DNA of 33,824 nucleotides from Betaproteobacteria bacterium. GTDB taxonomy: Bacteria > Pseudomonadota > Gammaproteobacteria > Burkholderiales > Usitatibacteraceae. Below are positions 18,398-25,865 of this stretch, piece after piece. The translations under genes were made by a program, and so were the position numbers. The stretch's first letter is position 1, and each line of letters begins with the position of its first letter. Location of the stretch: assembly GCA_016720925.1 (NCBI GenBank), contig JADKJR010000020.1:1-33824 (forward strand), in the 5' to 3' direction. The notes beneath the pieces are model-generated. The model ran no database searches. It saw only the letters and a list, made by a program, of their open reading frames with translations, and was not told where the DNA came from.

Positions 18398-19126
18398 TCA
18401 TTTCCGCTCTATCGGCGTGTTGATGATCGCGTCGTAGTCGGTTTGGCTGATGAACTGCGGGGTGTAAATCACATCCTGCCAAAACAGGTTCTTTACAAAC
18501 GCACGCAAGTGGTTTCGTGACCCCTTGAGCAGGTTTTCATAAACGAGACGAATGTCCTGGTTGTCGACATTCAACAGCGCGGTTTGAATGTCCCTGATGT
18601 CCACTTCCTCGATGGTCGCCCCAACCTTGAGCGCGTCTACCAGCGATGGCGCTGCCGCCGCGACGAGGTGCGTATACAGCGCCTGCAAATTGGCATTCTG
18701 GAATTGACCCGCCGCCGAGGTGGCCGCGGGATCAGGCAAGCTGTAACGCAGCAGCAACTGCCGCATTGCTTCCGTGTGGGTGGATTCGCTGTTGGCAATG
18801 TTGCCGAAGACGTTGCCGCCCCACAATGTATCCAGATAGACATAAACATCGTGCGCGAGCTTTTCCTCTTCGCGCATGTAGATCATCGAATCCTGTTCTG
18901 TGCTGTTCAGCGCCTCGATCGGCAGGGTCGCGAAGGAACTTGCGAGGGCCATGCCGCAGTAGGTTGAATTGAGGCCGCGCGGATTGTCCTGATTGCCTTT
19001 GACGCTCATGCCCTTGTTACCGCCTGGCCCCATGCCTGTGCCCGGGCCGGGACCGTTTTGGGCGATTGCTGACGTGGCAATGGTTGACCCGATAAAAACG
19101 ATTGCGGCGATCTTTGTGAGTTTCAT
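18398..19126 (-). CDS. Exported DUF2202 (ferritin-like) domain protein
   Basis: A 242-residue protein with a signal peptide (1-22, ending AIAQ), then a Gly/Pro-rich linker (24-45). Residues 60-240 form a DUF2202 domain, a four-helix ferritin-like fold. Candidate di-iron ligands sit in conserved blocks: REEEKLAHDVY (85-95), SESTHTEAMRQLL (113-125), IEEVDIRDI (172-180) and GSRNHLRAF (202-210). A good AAAGGAAG ribosome site precedes the ATG. Its biochemical role is not established; a redox or metal-related function is suggested by the fold only. It lies downstream of two small exported-protein genes and is divergent from a two-component system. Confidence 0.85.
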   Translation of the reverse strand: MKLTKIAAIVFIGSTIATSAIAQNGPGPGTGMGPGGNKGMSVKGNQDNPRGLNSTYCGMALASSFATLPIEALNSTEQDSMIYMREEEKLAHDVYVYLDTLWGGNVFGNIANSESTHTEAMRQLLLRYSLPDPAATSAAGQFQNANLQALYTHLVAAAAPSLVDALKVGATIEEVDIRDIQTALLNVDNQDIRLVYENLLKGSRNHLRAFVKNLFWQDVIYTPQFISQTDYDAIINTPIERK

Positions 19127-19151
19127 GATTTGCTTCCTTTGGTTAGGTGGC

Positions 19152-19199
19152 TCTTCGGCGATGAGGCTATGACGCTATGAGGCTTCCTCACGCCGAAGA
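19152..19199. other. Intergenic hairpin between the exported-protein genes
   Basis: TCTTCGGCG (19152-19160) pairs with CGCCGAAGA (19191-19199), and TGAGG (19162-19166) with CCTCA (19186-19190), giving a 14-bp stem with one bulged base. The loop has a repeated CTATGA unit. It could attenuate transcription or protect an mRNA end between the repeat-protein gene and the DUF2202 gene. No U-tract is present. Confidence 0.5.
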
Positions 19200-19234
19200 A
19201 CCGGTTGCTTCAAGTGGCATTCAGTTCGTGCGGA

Positions 19235-19558
19235 TTACCGTCCGGTGCCCGGGGTATGAATCCCGCGTCCGGTTGTGGATGCCGGGCCTTGGGCGGGAGT
19301 GGCTGGTGGCGTGGTAAGGCCGGTGCCCGGAGGATGAATGCGCGTTTGCAGCGGAGTCTGCGTGCGCGTTTCCAACGGCGTTTGAATACGTGTCTGCAAC
19401 GGTGTCTCCGTTGCGATACCGGTGCCCGGCGTATGAATGCGTGATTGCGTGCCGGACGCGCTTGCGCCACCCTGACCTCCGCGTCCTTGTGCGTAAGCCA
19501 TGGAACTCATGGCCAAGGTGGCGATTACGGCGAGAGAAAACATACTTAACGATTTCAT
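19235..19558 (-). CDS. Exported low-complexity protein with 8-residue tandem repeats
   Basis: A 107-residue protein with a clear signal peptide (1-24, ending MAYAQ). The mature part is Thr/Pro/Gly/Gln-rich. Three tandem octapeptides, TPLQTRIQ, TPLETRTQ and TPLQTRIH, occupy residues 52-75 (19334-19405). A second motif, IHTPGTG or IHPPGTG, occurs at 41-47, 74-80 and 100-106, the last ending the protein. AAGGA lies eight bases before the ATG. No cysteine and no membrane segment after the signal. I recognise no family; the repeats suggest a surface or periplasmic structural role, but this is a guess. Confidence 0.7.
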   Translation of the reverse strand: MKSLSMFSLAVIATLAMSSMAYAQGRGGQGGASASGTQSRIHTPGTGIATETPLQTRIQTPLETRTQTPLQTRIHPPGTGLTTPPATPAQGPASTTGRGIHTPGTGR

Positions 19559-19589
19559 GATGATTCCTTTTCAATAAAATTAAACAAAG

Positions 19590-19982
19590 TTACCTGCCTC
19601 GCCCGAAACCGCGCCCACCCGCAGCGCCCCGATTTCGAGCTTCAAACCCGGTACCGTAGGGAAAGGCACCACAATCGTTGCGCCCTGTGCGCTGACAATT
19701 TCCACCTTGCCTACGGGTCGCTTCCTTGGTTGCATTGGTTGCATTGGCCGCTTTGACGTCTTCATCCGGGCGCGGATCGACACGGGATACTTCATCGCCA
19801 ATGCGGTCCGGCTTTGCCTCTGTCAAGGCAGTGTCTCGCGGCAATGAGAGATTCAGCGGAACAGCCGGCTCCACCGCACTTCCCTCCTGCTCCTGCGCCA
19901 AGGCAGGCAAGGAAACGGCCAACAAAAGACCAAAGGTGAAGGGAAGAAAGCGTTGCATGGTGTTCATTTCTCTATCGTTCAT
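19590..19982 (-). CDS. Small exported protein with Gly/Arg-rich C-terminus
   Basis: Up to 130 residues; ATGs at 19982, 19967 and 19958 are all possible starts, the last giving the cleanest signal peptide (MQRFLPFTFGLLLAVSLPALAQ). The mature part has a PLNLSLPRD segment, an acidic middle (about 60-85) and a YGTGFEARN then GRGFGRGR ending. An overlapping frame on the same strand (19580-19801) covers the second half, so a frameshift cannot be ruled out. I prefer the uninterrupted frame because its Gly/Arg-rich end is typical of such proteins. It is the first of three exported-protein genes running away from the divergent two-component system. Confidence 0.6.
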   Translation of the reverse strand: MNDREMNTMQRFLPFTFGLLLAVSLPALAQEQEGSAVEPAVPLNLSLPRDTALTEAKPDRIGDEVSRVDPRPDEDVKAANATNATKEATRRQGGNCQRTGRNDCGAFPYGTGFEARNRGAAGGRGFGRGR

Positions 19983-20108
19983 TCAGTGAAGCCATCTTGC
20001 ACGTCCATCGTTTCCGCGAAATTTCCGCATGGCTTCCACCTGTTGCGCTGTGTTTCAGTTTGTTTCCGGCGTAACCGATCAACCGGTGTGTCGCGGTAGA
20101 CTGTCCCT

Positions 20109-20828
20109 ATGAATACAATGGCCAATGAACGGGTTCTGGTTGTCGACGATGATCCCGCCTTGCGCGAACTGCTTTCGGACTACCTGACCGCCAACGGGCT
20201 TGCCGTGGAAGCGGTCGGTGACGGCGTGGCGATGCGGCGCGCATTGGCCAGGGGAATGCCAGGCGTCATCGTGCTCGACCTGATGCTCCCGGGAGAAGAT
20301 GGATTGAGCCTGGCGCGCGAACTGCGTACGCAGTCGACCGTCCCGATTCTGATGCTGTCGGCACGCGGCGAAGAAATCGATCGTATCGTCGGCCTTGAAG
20401 TCGGGGCCGACGATTACCTTGCCAAGCCGTTTGGTCCGCGTGAGTTGCTTGCCCGGCTGCGTGCGCTGTTGCGGCGCAGTCAACCCGCGCCCGCGGCAAG
20501 GGAAATCTCCTCGCCGGCAAATCAATTCGGGCCCTTCGTGCTGGATGTGGCCGCGCACCGGCTACTCCGCGACGGACTGGATATGCATCTGACTGGCGCG
20601 GAGTTCGATCTGCTTCGGGTGCTGGTCGAGCGCCCAAACCGCGTGGTGTCGCGCGACGATCTGGTGACGTTGCTCAAGGGCTTTGATCGCGACCCCTTTG
20701 ATCGCAGCATCGATATCCGGGTGGTGCGTTTGCGCCGAAAAATCGAGACGAACCCGTCGGAGCCCGCGTACGTGCGCACGATCCGCGGTGAGGGCTACTT
20801 GTTCAACCCGCGCGGTGAGCAATCTTGA
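20109..20828 (+). CDS. OmpR-family response regulator
   Basis: A 239-residue two-component regulator. The receiver domain (7-122) has the acidic pocket VVDDDP, phospho-acceptor D57 in VLDLMLPGEDG, switch residue S84 in MLSARGE and K107 in AKPFGP. The C-terminal OmpR winged helix (about 137-233) shows LTGAEFDLLRVLVERPNRVVSR, DRSIDIRVVRLRRKIE and TIRGEGYLF. Its stop overlaps the kinase start (TTGA). It is divergent from the exported-protein genes at 19235-19982, so it is a plausible regulator of them. Its closest relatives by pattern are OmpR/RstA-type regulators. Confidence 0.92.
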   Translation: MNTMANERVLVVDDDPALRELLSDYLTANGLAVEAVGDGVAMRRALARGMPGVIVLDLMLPGEDGLSLARELRTQSTVPILMLSARGEEIDRIVGLEVGADDYLAKPFGPRELLARLRALLRRSQPAPAAREISSPANQFGPFVLDVAAHRLLRDGLDMHLTGAEFDLLRVLVERPNRVVSRDDLVTLLKGFDRDPFDRSIDIRVVRLRRKIETNPSEPAYVRTIRGEGYLFNPRGEQS

Positions 20829-22153
20829 AAAAAAAGCACACCCGAAAGCACGCCAGCCTCGCCCAGCAAAACGCCGTCACGCTTGCGATCATGTTTGTCA
20901 TCTTCGAACTGGTGACGGTCGCTGCCGTCGCCGTGTTTGTGATGGTGCCGATGGCGCGCCGCTCGGCCGATGACCTGGCCAATCTGATGATCCTGTCGGC
21001 TCAAACCTGGAGCGAATTGCCGCCCGACACACGCGTTGATTTTGAACTGGAGCTTTCCAACACCTACCAACTGGCCTTACGCGCGGAACCGCCCGGTCAA
21101 TCCGGTATCGGAAGCGATGAATGGCACTCTCCCTATCTTTACTTTCTGGAAGAAGCACTGAACGACAAGACCGGACGCGTACAACATCTGACGCGCGAAA
21201 CCATTGCCGGAACCGGCTGGTACTGGCGGTCATTGCCGTCTGGTGGGTCAACCCTGTCGGTCGGATTTCCGCAGCGCAGAATTGGCGCCCAGCCCTTTGT
21301 CGCCTTCGCAATTTCCTCGATCGTCGGGCTGATCCTGGCGCTGCTGGCCGCGTTGTGGCTGGCACGCCGATCGGTCGTATCGCTGGCCAGGCTTGAAGCA
21401 GCCGCCGAACGCGTCGGTCGCGGCGAAGCCCCTACTCTGCTGCCGGAAACCGGACCGCGGGAATTGGCCACACTGGCCCGGCGATTCAATGAAATGGCGA
21501 CGCAAGTCAGGGAGTTGCTCGCGGCCCGCACCACAATGCTCGCCGGCGTTTCCCACGATCTGCGCACACCGCTGGCACGCATGCGTCTGGCGCTCGCGTT
21601 ATTGGAAGAAACACCAACGCCCAAGCTGATTGCCCGCCTCGAAAATGATATCGAAGAAATGGACCGGCTGATTGGACACGTGCTCAATCTGGCGCGTGGC
21701 ATCGAACGTGAAACGCCCGCGGAGATCGACTTGCCAGGCCTGCTTGCCGACATGGCTGCGGTCGCGCCCGACGGCCTGGTACAAGTGCGGGTAACGCCGT
21801 TCCCTTGCCGACTGTTTGCACCCCCGTCGGCATTGCGGCGAGTGATCGGCAACTTGCTGGACAATGCGCTACGCTACGGTGGCAGAAAACCTGTTGAACT
21901 GGTTGCCGAGAAAACCGACAAGTGGGTCCGCATCGGAGTCCTCGATCGCGGGCCAGGTATTCCGCCCGAGCAGATGTGCGCCGTGTTCCAGCCGTTTCAC
22001 CGTGTCGAGAGTTCGCGCAACCCAACCACCGGCGGCGCAGGATTGGGGCTGGCGATAGTGCGCCAACTGGCGGACACCTATGGCTGGCAAATCAAAATCG
22101 GCCCTCGAACAGATGGGGGGTTGGAAGCGTGGCTCACCCTTCCGGCTGTTTGA
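20825..22153 (+). CDS. EnvZ-like sensor histidine kinase
   Basis: A 442-residue inner-membrane kinase. TM1 is about 17-42 and TM2 about 158-180, enclosing a ~115-residue periplasmic sensor domain. A HAMP domain (about 180-232) is followed by the H-box GVSHDLRTPLARMRLAL with H244. The ATPase domain follows: N-box NLLDNALRYG (343-352), G1 DRGPGIP (374-380) and G2 GGAGLGLAIV (403-412). The start is TTG at 20825, overlapping the regulator stop by the TTGA arrangement, which implies translational coupling. The signal sensed is unknown; the periplasmic domain has no motif I recognise. Confidence 0.92.
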   Translation: MKKKHTRKHASLAQQNAVTLAIMFVIFELVTVAAVAVFVMVPMARRSADDLANLMILSAQTWSELPPDTRVDFELELSNTYQLALRAEPPGQSGIGSDEWHSPYLYFLEEALNDKTGRVQHLTRETIAGTGWYWRSLPSGGSTLSVGFPQRRIGAQPFVAFAISSIVGLILALLAALWLARRSVVSLARLEAAAERVGRGEAPTLLPETGPRELATLARRFNEMATQVRELLAARTTMLAGVSHDLRTPLARMRLALALLEETPTPKLIARLENDIEEMDRLIGHVLNLARGIERETPAEIDLPGLLADMAAVAPDGLVQVRVTPFPCRLFAPPSALRRVIGNLLDNALRYGGRKPVELVAEKTDKWVRIGVLDRGPGIPPEQMCAVFQPFHRVESSRNPTTGGAGLGLAIVRQLADTYGWQIKIGPRTDGGLEAWLTLPAV

Positions 22154-22172
22154 TGGCGCTCCTGAATCCTGC

Positions 22173-23135
22173 TCAATGCCCTTCCACGCAGATTTCCTTG
22201 CGTACCACGGCGAGCAAGGTACGCGCCAGCAGGCCGATAATTATTAGCGTGAGCAAGGCGAGTAACACTGCCGCTAATCCCGAATAGAACGGTAGTTTCG
22301 TTGCTTTTGCCATCACCAGGGTGGCGATGGTGATGGCCGCGACGGGAAAGGAATACGCCCACCAGGAGAGAAAGAATTTTATCTTGGTGAAATAGCTGAT
22401 CTGACTCATCAATAGCAGCGTGAAAAACAGGCCGACAAAGTAAAGCACGCGGCCGAATGCGTCAATCTCACCCACCAGATTGAACCAGGAGATGAAACCG
22501 ACCGCGGGTGGGGCGATGAATATGAATAGCGTGGGCAGGAGACGCTCGGGCAAGCTGCCATGGAAAATCAGGCGGTTGATGATGGCGGCGGTGAGCACCG
22601 GCCAGAAAAACAATCCCAGGCTAAAGAAGAACCAGGAGACATCGGCAGGCGCATGATGCACACCCGCGATGGGCACCAGGATATTGCCGACCACGGGAAT
22701 GAACCAGGCTGGATTCAAGTGGGCGATTTCGTACTTGGTGTGGTGTATCCAGGAAGACATCACAATGAGCGTGATGACCAGGTGCAGTGCCGTACCTACC
22801 GTCCATAGCCAGAAGGAAACGACCGGGGCGACATGCAGCGTGGCGGTAGCGATCAGCAACAGCCCAATCGAGAACGTTGGCACGAAGGCCAGTTTGACCG
22901 GATGTTTGAACTCAGCCATCACCTCCTGCGGGTATTTAATTGCCTTGGCGGTATAGAGGCCTGCCACCAATACAAATAGCGTGGCGCTGAGCCCAAGCAG
23001 GACGGGGCTGACGGAAAACTCCAATCCGAATATCTGTTCAGCCCGGCTCCACGCGATGGCAAATCCGGCGAGACCCATGATCATGGCGAACCAGGAAATT
23101 GGGAAATTTTTCAAGCGTGCGGTATTTTCGTTCAT
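22173..23135 (-). CDS. SLAC1/TehA (TDT) family anion or dicarboxylate transporter
   Basis: A 320-residue protein with about ten hydrophobic helices, matching the tellurite-resistance/dicarboxylate transporter (TDT) and SLAC1 anion-channel family. Characteristic stretches are the N-terminal FPISWFAMIMGLAGFAIAW, HLNPAWFIPVVGNILVPIAG in the middle and SWFFFSLGLFFWPVLTAAII. I start at ATG 23135 (MNENTARLKNFPISWF) rather than the longer 23225 frame, since the family begins a few residues before FPxxxFxxxMG. The transported ion is not predictable from sequence. It is convergent with the histidine kinase gene, 19 bases apart. Confidence 0.88.
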   Translation of the reverse strand: MNENTARLKNFPISWFAMIMGLAGFAIAWSRAEQIFGLEFSVSPVLLGLSATLFVLVAGLYTAKAIKYPQEVMAEFKHPVKLAFVPTFSIGLLLIATATLHVAPVVSFWLWTVGTALHLVITLIVMSSWIHHTKYEIAHLNPAWFIPVVGNILVPIAGVHHAPADVSWFFFSLGLFFWPVLTAAIINRLIFHGSLPERLLPTLFIFIAPPAVGFISWFNLVGEIDAFGRVLYFVGLFFTLLLMSQISYFTKIKFFLSWWAYSFPVAAITIATLVMAKATKLPFYSGLAAVLLALLTLIIIGLLARTLLAVVRKEICVEGH

Positions 23136-23326
23136 GATGGCTTCATTATTGGGCGAATGGGTCATTTGGGAACATCGCGAGCAAACAAACTGTATTTTCG
23201 CAGCAACCTGCCGCGAAATGTTCATTCACAAGTAACTGACGCGAGCACTGCTTGGCCCCTTGGCAACGAAATGCCCGAAACGCCGCGCAATACCTTGACC
23301 CTTTGAAAACAAGCGGGTGGGACTTC

Positions 23327-23599
23327 ATGACCGAGTACTTCAAGACCTCAACGATCTGGGTGATCGACTTTCGCTACGACGGTCGGGCACGACGCTGGTT
23401 CAAGGCGTTCGGCCCGGATGATGACGTAAACAAAATCATGGCAGCCCACCTCCGCGATCTCTATGGTGACCGGGCACAATTAGTGGCAGTGGCGCGTGCA
23501 ACGGAAGAAGAGGAGCGACAGTACCTGCGCGGCGAGGAGCCAAAAAATGTCTACTGTCCGACCGGCCTTTCCGGCAAGCGACCGGACCCGTCATCATAA
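23327..23599 (+). CDS. Small conserved-looking hypothetical protein
   Basis: A 90-residue protein starting MTEYFKTSTIWVIDFRYDGR, from the ATG at 23327 with a GGGTGGG upstream. The frame is open back to 23252, but those residues look non-coding. The product has a beta-rich first half (TIWVIDFRYDGRARRWFKAF), an HLRDLYGDRAQLVAVARAT middle and a C-terminal QYLRGEEPKNVYCPTG tail. No signal peptide or membrane segment. I recall similar small proteins in betaproteobacterial accessory regions but cannot name a family. It is divergent from the SLAC1-family gene and convergent with pccA. Confidence 0.6.
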   Translation: MTEYFKTSTIWVIDFRYDGRARRWFKAFGPDDDVNKIMAAHLRDLYGDRAQLVAVARATEEEERQYLRGEEPKNVYCPTGLSGKRPDPSS

Positions 23600-23737
23600 G
23601 GATTGAGTCAGGAAACGCAATCGCTATCGCGTTGGGGCGGCGTGCGCGGGGAATTGGCCAAACCGGAATCGTCCTTGCGCGGCACAATTGTGTCGCGAAA
23701 ACTCAAAACCTCAATTGGTACCTCACAAATTGGGCGT

Positions 23738-25798
23738 TCAGACAAATTCCAGGATTGGCTGGTCAACGCTCAGGCTGTCGCCCTTAACCGCGAGAACCTT
23801 GCCGACCACGCCATCGGCAGCGGCAAACAATACGTTCTCCATCTTCATCGCCTCGATTACCGCAACCCGCTCACCCGCCTGCACTTTTTGCCCGACCTGC
23901 ACGGCTACTTCCGCCAGTAAACCCGGCATCGGTGAAAGCACAAAACGGCTCATATCCGGCGGCGACTTGTGGGGCATCAAGGCATACAGTTCGGCGGCAC
24001 GTGGAGAGAGCACCAGCACATCAACTTGCGTGCCATCGTGGGACACACGCAGCGCCAGCGGATTGCGTCCGCCGGCCACCCAGCCGCCGCGTTCCACCTG
24101 CGCAACAAACGCCTCGCCGTTAACGGTGCCACTGAAACGAATCGAACCGAGGCGTGACGTGCTGCAGATCTGATAACTCTTTGCCCCCACCTTGACAAGG
24201 CTGGAGCCAGTCTTACCGTCGAAATCCGACACACTGACCGCCGTTTGCGCGGTGCTACCTTGCGGCCCCAATGTGACCACCATGAACTCCGCACCCAAGG
24301 CCAGTTCGTGGCCCTTAAGCTGGCCGCTGATGGCGCTGGCACGTTCCCGATATCGCCGATTCACGCAAGCCGCAAGGGCCAGCAGGAAGTCGGGGTCATC
24401 ATGCGGCACGTCCTGCGCACGAAACCCGCTGGCATAGTGCTCGGCAATGAAGCCGGTATTGAATTCACCTGCTACAAATTTGGGATGCGCGAGCAATGCC
24501 GCCTGGAAGGGAATGTTGCTGGAGACACCGCGAATGACGAAACCATTCAGCGCCAGGCGCATCTTCGCAATGGCTTCGAGCCGGTTTTTGCCATGCACGA
24601 TCAGCTTGGCGATCATGGAGTCGTAGAACATCGGTATTTCGCCGCCTTCCACCACGCCGGTGTCGACGCGCACGCCGTGCAGTTGCGCGGTGTCGGCGGA
24701 AAACATGGTTTCATGTGGCGGCATAAATCCCACCAATCGCCCGGTACTCGGCAGGAAATTGCGAAACGGGTCCTCGGCGTTGATCCGGCATTCGATGGCC
24801 CAGCCATCGCGCTTGACCTGGGCTTGCGTCAGCGGCAATTTCTCTCCGGCCGCCACGCGAATCATCAGCTCCACCAGGTCCAGCCCTGTGATGCATTCGG
24901 TGACCGGATGCTCGACTTGCAGACGCGTGTTCATCTCGAGAAAGAAAAAGCTCTGGTCCTTGCCGACAACGAATTCCACCGTGCCGGCGCTCTGGTATTT
25001 CACGGCCTTGGCCAATGCGACCGCCTGTTCACCCATCGCCTTGCGTGTGGCATCGCTGATGAATGGCGATGGCGCTTCCTCGATGACCTTCTGGTGCCGC
25101 CGCTGGATCGAGCACTCGCGCTCGTTGAGATAAATCACGTTACCGTGAGAATCGCCCAGCACCTGGATTTCGATGTGGTGCGGTCCCTCAACAAATTTCT
25201 CGATGAAGACGCGGTCGTCGCCAAAGCTGTTGCGCGCTTCATTGCGGCAGGTGGTGAAGCCCTCGAAGGCTTCCTTTTCGTTGTGCGCCACGCGCAGGCC
25301 CTTGCCGCCGCCGCCGGCCGATGCCTTGATCATTACCGGGTAGCCGATGCCTTTGGCAATTTCCACGGCTTTCTCTGCCGTTTCGATCGCATCATTGACA
25401 CCCGGAATGCAGTTGACGCCGGCCGCACCCGCCAGACGCTTGGATTCAATCTTGTCGCCCATGGCGGCGATCGAATAGTGTTTGGGCCCGATGAAGATGA
25501 TCCCCTCCTCTTCGACCCGTTTGGCGAAGCCTGAGTTTTCGCTCAGAAAACCATATCCCGGATGCACCGCCTGTGCGCCGGTCTGTTTGCACGCGGCAAT
25601 GATCCGGTCGGCCTGCAAATAGCTTTCGCGGCTCGGCGCGGCGCCGATGTGCACGGCTTCGTCGGCCAGCACCACATGGCGCGCGTCGCGGTCCGCGTCG
25701 GAATAAACGGCCACGGTCTTGATGCCCATTTTCTGCGCGGTCTTGATGACACGGCAGGCAATTTCACCGCGATTGGCAATCAGAATCTTGTCAAACAT
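23738..25798 (-). CDS. pccA: Propionyl-CoA carboxylase alpha subunit (biotin carboxylase plus biotin carrier)
   Basis: The biotin-containing subunit that carboxylates biotin with ATP and bicarbonate for the PccB partner. The 686-residue protein begins MFDKILIANRGEIACRV at 25798; an ATG two codons earlier is possible. The ATP-grasp carboxylase has MIKASAGGGGKGLRV, EKFVEGPHHIEIQVLGD, ERECSIQRRHQKVIEEAPSP and EMNTRLQVEHPVTE. A linker/BT domain spans about 460-600. The biotinyl domain ends the protein with the biotin site EAMKMEN. Length matches PccA (about 680) and exceeds plain AccC (about 450). It follows pccB after 67 bases on the same strand. A methylcrotonyl- or general acyl-CoA carboxylase is possible, but PccB pairing makes propionyl-CoA the best guess. 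Confidence 0.93.
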   Translation of the reverse strand: MFDKILIANRGEIACRVIKTAQKMGIKTVAVYSDADRDARHVVLADEAVHIGAAPSRESYLQADRIIAACKQTGAQAVHPGYGFLSENSGFAKRVEEEGIIFIGPKHYSIAAMGDKIESKRLAGAAGVNCIPGVNDAIETAEKAVEIAKGIGYPVMIKASAGGGGKGLRVAHNEKEAFEGFTTCRNEARNSFGDDRVFIEKFVEGPHHIEIQVLGDSHGNVIYLNERECSIQRRHQKVIEEAPSPFISDATRKAMGEQAVALAKAVKYQSAGTVEFVVGKDQSFFFLEMNTRLQVEHPVTECITGLDLVELMIRVAAGEKLPLTQAQVKRDGWAIECRINAEDPFRNFLPSTGRLVGFMPPHETMFSADTAQLHGVRVDTGVVEGGEIPMFYDSMIAKLIVHGKNRLEAIAKMRLALNGFVIRGVSSNIPFQAALLAHPKFVAGEFNTGFIAEHYASGFRAQDVPHDDPDFLLALAACVNRRYRERASAISGQLKGHELALGAEFMVVTLGPQGSTAQTAVSVSDFDGKTGSSLVKVGAKSYQICSTSRLGSIRFSGTVNGEAFVAQVERGGWVAGGRNPLALRVSHDGTQVDVLVLSPRAAELYALMPHKSPPDMSRFVLSPMPGLLAEVAVQVGQKVQAGERVAVIEAMKMENVLFAAADGVVGKVLAVKGDSLSVDQPILEFV

Positions 25799-25865
25799 AT
25801 GCATTTCCCGTCTTGTTTTTCAGCATCGTCCTGCGTTTGGAAATTACCATCTACTCCACTCAACC

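Noticed and set aside
19580..19801. Overlapping - strand frame ending GAVSGEAGNFV
   Set aside because: The competing frame is continuous from the signal peptide and ends in a typical Gly/Arg-rich tail; this one needs a frameshift to gain a start.
24245..25534. Long + strand open frame (about 430 codons)
   Set aside because: It lies wholly antisense to pccA, which has full family motifs; the open frame is a by-product of codon bias in GC-rich DNA.
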